Shown: one piece after another, positions 19,293-30,700 of the stretch | How positions within the stretch are numbered: the first letter of the stretch is position 1 | Layout: every line of letters starts with the position of its first letter | DNA from: Gonapodya prolifera JEL478 | Taxonomy: Eukaryota > Monoblepharomycota > Monoblepharidomycetes > Monoblepharidales > Gonapodyaceae | Direction of reading: 5' to 3' | Length of the DNA: 55,523 bases | Assembly (NCBI GenBank): GCA_001574975.1 | Contig: KQ965853.1 | Span: 77,641 to 133,163 of the forward strand | Translations under genes and position numbers: made by a program | Notes under the pieces: generated by a model | What the model was told of the DNA's origin: nothing | The model's input: the letters and a program-made list of their open reading frames with translations, nothing else | Databases searched by the model: none

Positions 19293-20951
19293 CTACTCCG
19301 GCACCAGGTCCGCACCGACATCAACCGCTCGGTACACCACCTCAGGCTGCTCAATCACGTCCCTGCACTCCACGAGCCTCAGTTCCGCGCACCGCATCCT
19401 CGCGCTGCGAACCGCGGCATCCCGCGCACCACTGCCCTTGTTGTTGCTCGTGCTCACTGTGGGCTCGCTCTCAGCATATCGCTGCGCGGTCACGGTGAGC
19501 ACGCCTTGCGTGGTGGCGAGGGCCAGCTCGCATGCCCTCTTGAACGCCGCAGCACCAGCGGCCCCGGCCTCGTCGCCGTCGCCTTCCCCCGCGACTTGGC
19601 CAAACTCCATCCGAGCACACACCAACGCCGCGAACAAGTCCCCCGTGCCGCTAAAGTAAGCGTCCACCTTTGGAAACCGCATCGCGAACACCGCATCCCT
19701 GCCGCTGCCGCCTGTTCGTGTTCGCGTGGATCCCACGAGGTACAGCCACGGCCCATTCCCCGACGCCGAGGAACTCCACAGACCAGGGTCGTGCTCGAGC
19801 TCGACGGACGTGACCACCACGTGTGTGACGCCGATGTCGTGGATCCGGGAGATGGCGCGGGCGAGGGCGGGGAGGGTCGTGAGAGGTGTGGGTGAGGAGG
19901 AGAGTAGTCTGGCGAGGGCGGAGGGTCGTTGGTTTCGTCCAAGAGGTGGGTCGAGGATCGCAGATGGCATTTGCGTGAGTATGAGCATAAGCATTCGTCC
20001 CATCAGCCTCGCTCAATCCCAACTCCTTAGCTCCCAACTCACTGCGCTTCGAATCCATTCGGCGTGATCACGCTCGCCAGCGGGCCGAGCTTGTCCCTGT
20101 ACAGAGCCACCATTTCGGGGGGTACGTACAGATGGCCTTGGTCGCCCATGACGGGGTCCAGCACTGGTGGATGGAAGGTATGTGACAGGTAAGGAGGGGA
20201 TTTGCGACGGGATTGAAGCAACATTGAGCCGTCCACCCTAACCCCAACCACAAGCGCACGCCCCTTAGGCCTCGGTCTCGGTCAGTGCTATCGCCCTTTT
20301 TCCTCGAGATGGGCTTCGCGCATGGTCCTCGGTCAGCGCTATAGCGCTTAGGCCTCGGACATGACGGTCCTCCGGCCTTGCATCCTCCGTCTCTCGACTT
20401 TACTCACCGAATCGTAACTCGGGATTCACCGCTCTCAATCTCCCCAGCACGTCCGCGACCACCTCTCCGTTCCCCGGGTGTCCCAAGTAGCCTACAACAG
20501 TATCAATGCGTTACAGAAAAGTCGCTCAAGGTCCCCTTGCGTGTCCACAACGGACTGCATGGTGCTTACCGGTGAGCAAATGTGTATATCCCGTAGTGAG
20601 ACCGTTTGTTTCCAGGCCATCAAAGAGCGAGAGGATCTGTGCGGGGGTGTAGCGATCGCCCGTCCAGCGGCCGTAACCTGGAGCGGGGGGGCGGTTGACA
20701 GGAGGGTGGTGGTCATGAAACCGTACCACGCAGTGCTCCTTTTCCACTGTCTTCCCCCCGAATCGCAATCGCACGCAGAACGCACCAGTGTGATTTGACA
20801 GCTGCACGGTATTCAGCACGTCAACCTCGTATCCCAGCAGCTGGAGGGGGAAAGTCGCAGCGCGGTTGCCGACGTAGCCCGAGACGACGTGCGACTGGAT
20901 CGACAGCACACGCGGCGTGGATCTGCGCGGGGGAGATGCGGGGTGGCTCAT
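19293..20951 (-). CDS. Pyridoxal kinase
   Basis: Phosphorylates pyridoxal, pyridoxine and pyridoxamine with ATP in the vitamin B6 salvage pathway (PdxK/BUD16 family, ribokinase fold). Five exons, 20951-20786, 20677-20570, 20491-20408, 20163-20043 and 19908-19293, join in phase to 364 aa. Motifs: [19 protein letters not shown] at the N-terminus, [79 protein letters not shown], and the anion-hole/catalytic segment [14 protein letters not shown] with the catalytic Asp. The region before the C-terminus has Ala/Gly and Thr/Ser inserts. Intron 3 (20164-20407) is long for this genome and carries a GC-rich palindromic element also found near 22.7 kb. Confidence 0.95.
20256..20370. repeat. GC-rich palindromic dispersed element, copy A
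   Basis: Inside intron 3 of the pyridoxal kinase gene. It contains cttaggcctcgg at about 20264 and again at about 20347, and a perfect palindrome agcgctatagcgct flanked by ctcggtc on one side and taggcctcgg on the other (about 20326-20359). The same core is at 22722-22756. Confidence 0.6.
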
Positions 20952-21601
20952 GCGGTGTGGCGGAGACGCGTGATGGGGCAGTGGGTGTGGTGGGAAGTTT
21001 AGTTTACAAAGAAGGTAGGACCGAGGATTTTGCCGTATTGAGCCGGACTTTGTTTACATGTGTGGTACAGCAGAGTCCCAACTTTCCCCGCTGGACCGGA
21101 ACTGGATTGCGGAGGACGAATGAACAGACGCTAATAAGTGCATTGAACGTCTCCTTTTGGCTAGTGATTGTCGGTCGTACCACGCCCTCCACATCGTCGT
21201 ATTCGCTGAGGGCGTCGCCTTGTTTGGTCATTTAGTCCGATGATGGATCGCATTGGACTCACCGTTTTCGTTTTAGATCATTCGTACTATCCGGGATGTC
21301 CGATCTCCTCTTGCTTTACCCAGGCTACTGCTGTCATTCGGGCGGGACAAGGAACCAGTACGTTTCCACAACCACTGATGCAGCGTTGTCGAAGAGCGCT
21401 GAGGCATACCGAAACATTGTGTCCTGGTAGACTTTCCTCTATTTTATTTGTCCCGTCGTGAAACTCCGAACTTACGTCCGACTACATGGTCGCCCTGAAT
21501 GAAACCGTCGACAGCAACAGGTGGTTTTTTTTTAAAACCATCGTGAGGAGTTTCCCAAGTGGTTCCCCGCACGCCCAGACCTTCCCGACCAGCCAATTCA
21601 T
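20952..21601. other. Intergenic, divergent promoter region
   Basis: Upstream of pyridoxal kinase on one side and of the small plus-strand ORF on the other. A frame at 21240-21461 and another from the ATG at 21298 are too short and uneven to call. A homopolymer T/A stretch lies at about 21525-21536. Confidence 0.4.
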
Positions 21602-21865
21602 ATGACCCCGAACGCTGGACCACTCGGACTGCCGCAACATCGCAAGATTACCATGCCAGGCAGAGGGCATTGGTCAAGGTGGCCAGATATCACTCGCCGG
21701 TCCTGCGAGCGTGCGGATGTATCGTTCGAAGAGTGTAAAGTTTGGTGGCACGAGAAACTTGAAGAACAGAAACGGGAGATCCGTGAGGAGAACGACAGGA
21801 TTGCTATGGCCCAGCAGCACAAGGCACACAAAAAGAGGGAGAAGAGATTTGGGCGGAGGCCGTAG
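21602..21865 (+). CDS. Small charged protein, unrecognised
   Basis: Open frame of 87 aa with Met at position 1 or 18. The second half is a strongly charged, probably helical stretch (EECKVWWHEKLEEQKREIRE, then KAHKKREKRFGRRP) ending in basic residues. It may be the last exon of a longer gene whose upstream exons I could not identify in 21240-21600. I do not recognise a family. The coding look comes from Lys/Glu/Arg-rich helix-forming composition and lack of low complexity. Confidence 0.35.
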   Translation: MTPNAGPLGLPQHRKITMPGRGHWSRWPDITRRSCERADVSFEECKVWWHEKLEEQKREIREENDRIAMAQQHKAHKKREKRFGRRP

Positions 21866-22334
21866 ATCGTGGGAAGGATGGTGTAGATTTGTAAAGTCTT
21901 GGTAGACTGTGTGGTGAAGCTGGACGGAACAGGTGAAAGAACGATTGGAACTATCAATTGCGTTTTTGAACGCGACACTTGTTGGACAGGAACACAATTT
22001 TAATCGTCAATCTATCAAATAGTGCTTGCATGTGCGAACACTCCTTGTCATTCATAGTCAGTTTGAATAATTTGTCTGCTCTAACAATGTTCATATCCTT
22101 TTGCAACACGAATACATGACCTTCACTTGTGCAACCGTCTTTGATTACTAGAGGCATGTGCGTCACAAAGACCACCCAAACTGTACTGATTCCTCCGGAC
22201 CTTGTAAAGCGGGGTCCGGGTTTGTTGAAGACCGGCTATATGTACCCCGCCCTGCTCTCCGCACCGAATTCCACCAGCTTGTCTGATAGCGAAAGTTCCT
22301 TGGAGAGGATCCAGGGCATCACAACACGCGAAAT

Positions 22335-22520
22335 GATGCCCTGAATTCCCTCAACAGAATCTTCCCATCGTGAAGCAATGACTGTTTCATTCGTTTTCAC
22401 TTTTTTTCACTTTTTGCATCCATCGAGATTCGAGGACAGAACAGCATCAGGTCGTAAAGTAACAACAATGATGCCCGGAATACCCTCAACAGAACGTTCC
22501 CATCGTAAAGCAATAACGAC
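22335..22520. repeat. Imperfect direct repeat pair, about 48 bp
   Basis: 22335-22382 and 22470-22520 share gatgccc.gaat.ccctcaacagaa..ttcccatcgt.aagcaat with only a few mismatches, 136 bases apart. Confidence 0.75.
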
Positions 22521-22531
22521 ACAGGGTCACA

Positions 22532-22903
22532 TTGTACCCAAACCACAACTGCACTAAGCGACACAAAAGCCACCGAGCGAAGAAGCGGGCGAGTGGATTG
22601 AAAGTTAGATGTGTTCATAAGGTGGATAGGATAATAAGGTGAATGTATTCTGCTCCGCGGATCGGAGTACGCTCCGCGCTGTACCATTCGCGCTTCACGC
22701 AGATCATTCGCCTCCGGCGGACTCCTCGGTCAGCGCTTCGCGCTTAGGCCTCGGGCTCGCTGCGCTCGTGTCTCGCAACTCCGGCCTGCTCGGTGTGCTC
22801 GCAGGCCTCCGTTGCTCGACCCCCCCGGAGAGCAGCGAAGTTGTACCCGAACCACAACTTCTCTCAGCGACACAAAACGCCACCGAGGGAAGAAGCGGGC
22901 GAA
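22532..22903. repeat. Imperfect direct repeat pair, about 62 bp
   Basis: 22532-22593 and 22841-22903 share ttgtaccc.aaccacaact, then agcgacacaaaa, then gccaccgag.gaagaagcgg with scattered mismatches. The copy of the GC-rich palindrome lies between them, as if a unit had been duplicated around it. Confidence 0.75.
22660..22830. repeat. GC-rich palindromic dispersed element, copy B
   Basis: The core ctcggtcagcgcttcgcgct followed by taggcctcgg (22722-22756) matches the core in the pyridoxal kinase intron. Flanks are full of short inverted pieces (ctccgcggatcggag, ttcgcgcttcacg, cctccggcgg), so the segment can fold heavily. Confidence 0.6.
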
Positions 22904-23547
22904 ACACGTGCCACGTTTATGGTGGGTGAGTTTCAGCTGAACGGGCAAACGAAGTAATTGATCTTGAGCCTTCACCAGGTGACCGAGGGCATGGAAAGCC
23001 CAAGGGCACAGACAGGGCGCGTTTGTGGGCGAGCGAGAGGAGAGAAGAAAGAGGAGAGAGGAAGAGGGTGCTGCGGTGTTGATGATCGCCATGCTCAGAA
23101 GGAGATGGGTGCATGGTTCCGATTCCCTCCGGAACGTGGTGACGATGCAACAGACGGGGGACGCGAGCGAGGGAGGGAAGACGATTGCGTGGGTAAAGTA
23201 GCACGGATTCGGACCGGGTAATTGCGAGACGGGAGGAATCGGTGTCGAGAAATAGAAATGAAGAAAATTCAAGACTCCTTCTTTGGTCATTGATCGGTAC
23301 GCACGGTGCAGGCCTGCCATTTCCAAACCCAAAATGACGGCAACAAGAGGAGTCACAGCAGACGTTTCTGGACTGAACGGGACTAAGAAAATGGAGAGAT
23401 TTGCTGCGGTTGTGCCTGGGATCCAGGTGCCTTGCTGATGCGAAGGAGTGGGAGCGTGTGCGAAGACTGCGAGGGTGGGCGAGTTGGTGCGACGGCAACG
23501 CCCGACTGCGTCTCAAGCGGTTCGATTGCCAGGTGCTCACGGCAGAA

Positions 23548-26500
23548 ATGGACGATTCGTCGTCGCAGCCAATGCAGCCAATGCAGAATGACTCTGCGCA
23601 TGCACACGACCCACGGCACACTCCACACTCGAATGAAACGTCACTGGAAGCTCCACTCTCGTCAGACTCCACGCTCAGCGCAACCTCGCAGCACATGTCG
23701 CCCTCCGACCTCGCCAAACACTCACAGCACCCCGAATTCGCATCTGATTACCACGGACGACGCAGGTCGTTCGACCCTCGCATCATGCTCAACCTCAGCG
23801 CCAACACGCGCAAGCCGCATGCTCATGCTGAACCGCTGCCAACGCTGCCAGATATAACTCCTCCCCCGTCCCTCAACCACGCTGCCAACCAGCCACTCGC
23901 CAACCATTCTTCTGTCACCTCATCCCTCCCAGCGATATCTGGGGCCTCGGGTCACCGTCGTTCGCGCACGCAAAACGACGAAGACCTGTCGCTGTCCGCT
24001 TCACGATCGTCCTCGAAGCGACACCACCCAACCCTGCCCATCATCACAGGCTCACCGATGCGCATCGAGGGCGCACTTGCGCACTCGCGGCCGGGAAGTT
24101 CTAGAATGAGGAACCTCAATGAAGCCGTCGAACGAAGAGCAGTGCTTGACAAGCTCGTCGAGGATCTCGCCCAACGAGGTGTCGGAGTCAAAGCGCCCCC
24201 GCCGCCGACCCACACCGAACCCAGGCCGTCCAAACCAACCCCTGCCAGGATCCACCCCCCACATCCGGAACGTATCACACCACCACCGCTCCCGCATCCT
24301 CACGAGACCCACGACCCGGACGACCTGAAAAACGACCCTACCATCGCCGACCTGGCTCTTGTTTCCGTACCGCTCTCCACCCGCGCCTCCGTTACCCCAA
24401 CACAACCGCATCCTCAGCCTCCCGCTCCGGACCCGGTTCCCATCCCCGTCGCCTCCATCTGCTCGCTCTTTACTTCTGACCTGGACCCACCCCCACCCTC
24501 TCACCACTGCGCCAGCATCCCCACTCCTGCACCAGCACAACTACCAACACCCCCCTCGGCGCCACGCCCGCCAAGCACAGCAACACACTTGCACTTACGC
24601 GCCCGGTCCATCGACGGCGGCATCTCCTCCTCCTCTTCCTCTTCGTCCACGTCGGGGTCGGGGTCCGTACCCGTGCTCACCACTCCGCGCCGCCGCAGGG
24701 CCACTGAAGACCCCACCCTCACCCTCACACCGATATCCTCCTCCTCCTCCTCCCGCCACACCAAATCCCTGCAAACCCTGACCCGGGCGCGTCCACCCAC
24801 ACCCCTCGCCGACCTCTCCCTCGACGGCGCCGACGGTGCGACAGGGGGCTCCATCTCATCCGTAGCCTCCGAATCCTCGGCCCCGCGACACGCCATGGCG
24901 TCGCGGTTCCCACCTTTGCTCGTTCCGCTGTCGAAGCAGTACGAGCACCTTCTCGCAAACTTGTCGTCGACGGGGGGGAGCGCGGCCTCGCTGTCGCTCG
25001 GGGACGTGAAACGCGCGGCGCTCACGGAGAAGGAGATATGGTCCAGTTTGCAGATGGGGTTACCGTGGAGATCGCCGGGGAGGGCTAAGCTGGAGGATTT
25101 GTTGAGGATGAAGGAGTTTTTGAAGAATAGGGAGAGGGTGCGCAATCTTAGGGTGGGTACTAGTCGAGCACCGCGGCGGGGGATACTGTGTGGCTTGACG
25201 TGTGAGGGCACAACACTCACCCCCATCTTCCGTCCCACCCGGCCCCCCCCCGCATCCCCCCAAGTGGCTCGAGCTCAAGAAACTCCACGCCCCCACACCC
25301 CCCACACCCACACGGCGCAGCTCACTTCCCCTAGACGGCGTCGTGGCGTCCGTCGAGTTCCAGCCGTCGCTGCCCAGACTGCGCGACCCCAGAAAGTGGC
25401 AGCCGCCGCTAGGCGCCGAGGAGAGGCAGGCGGCGTTCGGGATGGTTCTGCGGATGGCGGACGGGGAGGGCGGCGGGAAGGGTGCACCTTGTGAGTTGTG
25501 TGCTATTATTTGCTCCGTGTGTGGCGACCCTACCCTGCACTACGGTTCTCTGACCTGACCGACCTCAAACTCTCAAAAAGCCCTGCAATCGACCACGTTT
25601 GACTTCCTGCACGACTTTGTGGCCCTCGTCACGCGGGAAGAGCGCCTGCTCGAGAACGACATCGCCTCGTCGGTCAGAGTGGCCGAGTTTGGCGATCCCG
25701 TGATGAGAATGGAGGGCGTCGAGGGGGCGGGGTGAGCGTTGTTCTTATGTTTGCGAGAGGGATTAAAATCGGAACGCTCAGTTCACCATGCCATGCCTAC
25801 AGGTACCTCTTCCGCACCCACACGTACCTCCTCGCCCTCCCGCGCCCGCTGATCCCAGCACCGCTCGCACACGCCCTGCACCGCGAGCTCAACACAACCC
25901 CCGCGGACACGGCTCGCGGTGCGCGTCTCCGGGACGCTGTGCGGGGGCACGTTGCCGGGTTCGAGTTTCTCCACATCAAGGCCGTGCTGGGCCACATGCT
26001 GCGTCTGTCGTACGCGGCCCAAGCCGACCTCGTGCGTGGGATTGCGTGGGTGCTGGGTGCGCAGGCGTTTGGGTTTGGGACCACGATGCCTTACGAGGTC
26101 AAGGTGTGGCGCGGGGAGGAGGTTGGGAAAACCCATAGGGAGACCATGTTTTTGAAGGCGGTGCGGCAGATGGAGTTGGACGAGGAGGAGGATGAGGAGG
26201 ATGAGCAGCGCGACGAGGATCAGTCGCAAGAAATGGCGCGGTCCCGGTCCCAGTCGCAGTCGCTCTCTGTTCTCGGTTCGGTTTCTACTGATGAGTCGAC
26301 TTCCTTATCTCATCGTTTCCGCCCCGCGACGGCGTCCCATACCTGGCCCCAAATCATCGCACAGTACAATCCCAAGGTTCTCGCAACCGAGGCGTTTTTG
26401 CAGCACCCTACGTTACCCTGGTTCGCCGCGATCCTGGAGGAACTGATCAGGGAGTACGACGCGGTGTTTGTGGAGGGGCGGGAGGAGGACTTGGTGGGCC

Positions 26501-26574
26501 AAATGGCCTCGCTGGAGGAGGCGACGGGCAAGGGGGACAGAGGAGAGGGCGAATGGGTCTTGGCGGAGGAATGA
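23548..26574 (+). CDS. Conserved-looking protein of unknown function, 917 aa
   Basis: Exons 23548-25152, 25265-25490, 25581-25731 and 25803-26574 join in phase to 2754 nt. The start is MDDSSSQPMQ, preceded by gaaATGG. Residues 1-470 are low complexity (Ser, Pro, His, Thr) with scattered Arg-Ser motifs, including RRRSFDPRIMLNLSA and a conserved-looking helix VERRAVLDKLVEDLAQRG. From residue about 450 the protein becomes globular and helical: LLVPLSKQYEHLLANL, EKEIWSSLQMGLPW, LEDLLRMKEFLKNRERVRNL, WLELKKLHA, TFDFLHDFVALVTREERLLE, then the last exon with FEFLHIKAVLGHMLRLSYAA and FLQHPTLPWFAAILEELI. An acidic Glu/Asp run sits near residue 800. No membrane segment, catalytic motif or family is recognised. 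It looks like a fungal scaffold or regulatory protein; that is inference. Confidence 0.75.
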
Positions 26575-26613
26575 AGAGTGCCTTTGGCTGTGAAGTATTT
26601 ACATTGTGTTGTG

Positions 26614-27600
26614 CTATGTCTCTTCTTCGGAATCGCTGTATGTTGTCAACAATGACAATGGGTTTCCCGCCACCTTTGAATTGTCTTTGCGCGGTGGACT
26701 ATCATCTCCTGGTTTTGCGACGGTGTCCAGTTTCTGTCGCTTTTCTGTATGCCCCTGGACTCCTACTTTCCCCGTTGATCCTACAGCAGCAGCTCCACCA
26801 TTCGACGGCACGCTGGCTTTCACAGCTTCCTTACCCGTAGCTTCCTTCCCGGTTTCTCCCGCCTGTTTCCGTTTCTTCGTGACAAGACTCCCAAGAATCT
26901 CCCGCTGAGTATCCCTCGCAGTCACCACCTTCTTGGGTGCGACAAGCGCCGCTACAGGAGCATCAGACTTTCTGGCTGAAATACTCTCCTGACGAAAGGC
27001 TTCCAGAGCGTCCTGTGCACGAGACCGAGATGGACCGGGTGTAATGCAAACGGGCGCTACCAATGGAGTACCTGTGTTTCCTTTTCAGTTTTCTGCGCGG
27101 GAGCGAGTGTCACACACGCAAGGCAATGCGAGGCAAAAATGGCCCGTTGACAATATACCTTTCGACGTTCCTGTTGGTCGAGATCCTGTTGCATGAGGAA
27201 CTCGTACTCATCTTCGTCGATGGTCTTTACGAGCTTAGAAAACTGAGACAGCGGGCATAATCAGCATCTTAAATTTCGCTACGATTAAGAAATAAGGGGA
27301 GTTGCGTACCTTGCGTTCTTCCTCTTCCTGCCGTTCCTTCTCGTCCTTTGCATTCTTCAACTTCTCCCACAATGGCACGGGCTGTGATTTCCCCCGAAAC
27401 AGATTCATCACACGATCGATTTCATCGCTGATGCGCTCAGTCTTACATCGTAGTCTGGAGCTGGTGCGACGGCATTCTCCGGCTCCTTGTCAACATCGGT
27501 CAATGTTTCCTGTCGAATCCAGCATCAGATGACCGATCTTACGATATTCATTTAGGGGGCGGTCGCCTGAACATACGCGCGCGACAAAGTTGAGGGCCAT
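26614..27600 (-). CDS. NIP30/FAM192A-like nuclear protein
   Basis: Matches the N-terminal domain of the NIP30/FAM192A (PSME3-interacting) family: PVPLWEKLKNAKDEKERQEE, then after an intron FSKLVKTIDEDEYEFLMQQD and DQQERRK. The family's Ser/Asp-rich C-terminus is also kept: NPLSLLTTYSDSEEET preceded by EKRQKLD. Animal members bind the PA28-gamma proteasome activator in the nucleus; the fungal role is unknown. The gene runs from a start near 27600 (MALNFVA) through at least four exons, with clear acceptors before the FSKLV exon and near 27073. The phase of the last junction did not close cleanly in my reading (a GTATAT donor gives phase 0 and the next exon wants phase 1), so one splice site is uncertain. 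The middle of the last exon is low-complexity Lys/Ala/Val. Confidence 0.7.
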
Positions 27601-27604
27601 AGGT

Positions 27605-27690
27605 TGTGAATGGATCCGGACTTTGAATGACCAACTAACCCACGTAACCTTATTTGACCGGACGTGAATAGATCCGAATTTTGAGATAGA
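27605..27690. repeat. Short imperfect direct repeat between two genes
   Basis: gtgaatggatccggactttga at about 27606 and gtgaatagatccgaattttga at about 27664 differ at three positions. They lie in the 115-bp gap between the NIP30-like start and the phosphatase stop. Confidence 0.5.
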
Positions 27691-27715
27691 CTAAGACTAA
27701 ACCTCGCAAAATACT

Positions 27716-30700
27716 TCAAATTAGACTACCACTGTTGTCATGTGTTGGTGGTGGAAAGCTTTTTTGCGTGGGTGCAGGAATGAGCGGCGCAGATAAAGGT
27801 GTTTGAGGAACAACCGGAACTTGGACAAGCACCGGACGAAATTGTGACGAAAACGGAGCGGAAACGTTGCTTGCGCTTGGTCCAAACTGCGCTGTTGGTG
27901 GAAGTTGCTGGGTAAGTGGTTGAGGAAACGGAGCAAATGCTGCCGGGAAGTTTTGGAAATTTCCTGCATTGGCAGGCGGAAATCCGACTTGTTGCGGAGA
28001 CACAAAGGCAGGGTTCAATTGGGCTCCAGCAGTTACTGACGGAAAAGCTGACGCGGGTGCTGCAGTGGACGGAGGAGAGACTGGACCATCATCAAATGTA
28101 GCCCACTGAGCAGGTACCGCCCGCGAGACCTGAGAGGGGGCTTCAATCCGTCCAGCTTGTCCATTTGACGGCTGGTTGGGTCCAGACAATGGTACCATGT
28201 CATCTGGACGAGAAGAAACCGGTAGCGAAGGCTTTATTGCTGGTTCAGTGGAAGCCAGGGCACTCGGAATGATTGTAACTGGTTTGGAAACGTATGTGAC
28301 AAAGAGGGGAGTTGGTGCCGAGTTTTGTGCTGCAAGTGCGACAAATGGGATTGCGTTCGGTGGCACTCGTATGGAGAACTCACCGATTGCAGCCTGCTGC
28401 TTGTTGATCGGCACCTCCCACCACTTTGAATTGTCGCTCGATGGTGGTGGTAATGCTCGAGAAGTAATGACCGACATCTCTGGTCCTGGTGACGGTTTTG
28501 GAAGTGGCGCCACGAGATCGATTAATTGCCCCTCGGTGAATTCGCGTGCCCCGAGAGTTCGACCATTTCCTTTGGACTGTGAGCGCGCATTCTGTTCGAT
28601 CTCTCGGAGCTTCTTGCGGTCTACTATGGTGACTTTGGCGCGGAATAAGGCTTTAACCGGTCGGTGATCGGATGCCCAAAGTTGAGCAGTGTCGTAGTCC
28701 AGAAGTTCAAGCCGCTCCCGCGGTTTGTAAAGAATCCGGTCGCACCAAGCAGGAATCCGATTTTTTTCACTGAGAACGATATTTGTTGCATTGAAATAAC
28801 GAAATAAAACGACGTATTAGATGTGATCACAAACCTGGTGTCGTAAATATCCGTCCCGTCTTAGAATGCGATGGTTATGTTAGATGGACGGTCAGGACAA
28901 AAAGAACTTGGGGATCACTCACTGTTGTACTTGTATGTAGGCTTGAAGTCCAGTTGGCCCTCCGAATAGCCTTGAAATATTCGCTTCTCCGACATAGCCC
29001 GAAGTAGCTAATAACAGAGGTTAATATTCTTGACATCTCTTTTCGTAAATGGAGAGATACGAACCTGATCATTAACCCTGAGACGCTGAAGATCTCCGAC
29101 GGTGATGAGTTGGCGTACGTCTTCGTTCTCCATATCAATGCGGTAGTTAAAGTCACCAGCCCATATAACAAGACTGTATCAAGGTGCATAAGATGCCATA
29201 CGGATCTCAGGCGACAACTATAATGAACTCGGGGACCTCACCTATGATCATCTATCCTCTTTCCGTTTCTGAAACGCAACCCTTCCTTGATGGTGAGGTA
29301 GTCCGTATGGCGGTCTTCAACATTCGAATGACCAGCAGCAAGGTGGGCCGTGACGATGCAAATGCTGGTGTCATAGTAGTCCAGGCGTATGGCAACCCCA
29401 CCTGTGTTGTAGATGGAACCAATTAACACGTGCTTAGCTCAGAGACTATTCGAAATCGGAACATACCTTTGTTGCCAGCCAAGCCACGAAGACCTGTCTT
29501 CATTATCCCTGTTTCTACTCTCCGCACTCGATCAACAATGCTGCCTCTTACGAACTTGATGGTGGAAACGGGGAAAGTAAGCCCAAAATTGCCAAACAAC
29601 ATATGATTTGTACACTTTTATCACATACCAAAGACAAGGATGCACCAACGAGCTGAACTGACCGCAAGAGCACGTAGTCTTCTTTTTTGGTTTCATTTAT
29701 GCTCGCTTTCAGCTTTTCTTCCCAGGCAGCTCTATCGTATGTGTGGAATAAACCTAGGAGTTTGTATATAGGTGCCTCAGTAGATAGCATACCTTTGAGC
29801 AGGATCCGTTGACACAATCTGTTGCGCGTTGAGCTCGACGATCTCTTGAAACGCGATCGCTATGATGTCAACCGGCTCATTCAAATTATTTGAGGACTGG
29901 ATCCAGGGAGCAAGGCCGGGAGGGGTTTCAACTTCATAAGGTGCACTGGCAAAAAGAAAAGTGCTCATTATTTGAACATCCATAAAAAGTTGGGGAACAA
30001 TACCGCACATGCCGTTTAGATTCCACGTTCCTACTTGAATCATCGCGGTACCTTCCACGGAGTACTCAGCAAGCCTACGCTGGACTTCTGCATTCACCTC
30101 CTCATGAACTGGATCGTGAAGGAGCAGGTTCGTCGACTGTTCTGATTTTCCCAGCAACAAGTTGATTGTTTCTTGACGGCTTTTGTCAAGAAGGTTATTG
30201 ACAACTAATCGAGTGCCAGACTTGATGGCGCTGTCAAGAAGTAAGGTTTTGAGTCAACCATTTGCATGAGACTTTCGTTTGGGTACCCACTCGTCCAAGA
30301 GGCCAGCCCAAGTTTGCTTTCCATGTCGCGTCGCCGAAGACTTGAGTGCGCCTGTGCCAGCATAAATTCTGCTCAAAAAATCAGCGTTGTCGGCCCACAG
30401 CTGAACAACAAGAGCGCAGAGGGGTTTGGTTCGTGTCAAATGCGATTATGATGAAAGACATTGACACATACGTTGTTCCAATCCTGTGCGAATTGTTCGT
30501 CCCTAAAAATTCCCGGTGCCTCGTATGGATCGTCCGGAGAATATCGTGTGCTCGGTTTTTCGAAAAATTGCACTCCCGTTGTTTCGACAAAGTGTTCAAA
30601 AACATAGCGCGCAATTTTCTCCTGCATGACACTTATTCCAACACTGAATTTTAGCGTCACGGTCATAATCTGACCGGGAGCGTACCTTGTGCGGTCTAAG

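Larger units (their letters stand above)
21866..23547. other. Repeat-rich gene-poor gap, 1.7 kb
   Basis: Contains the duplicated blocks at 22335-22520 and 22532-22903 and a second copy of the GC-rich palindromic element. 22390-22420 has a small tandem of ttttcacttt. The last 600 bases lead into the 917-aa gene and should contain its promoter. No convincing protein frame. Confidence 0.5.
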
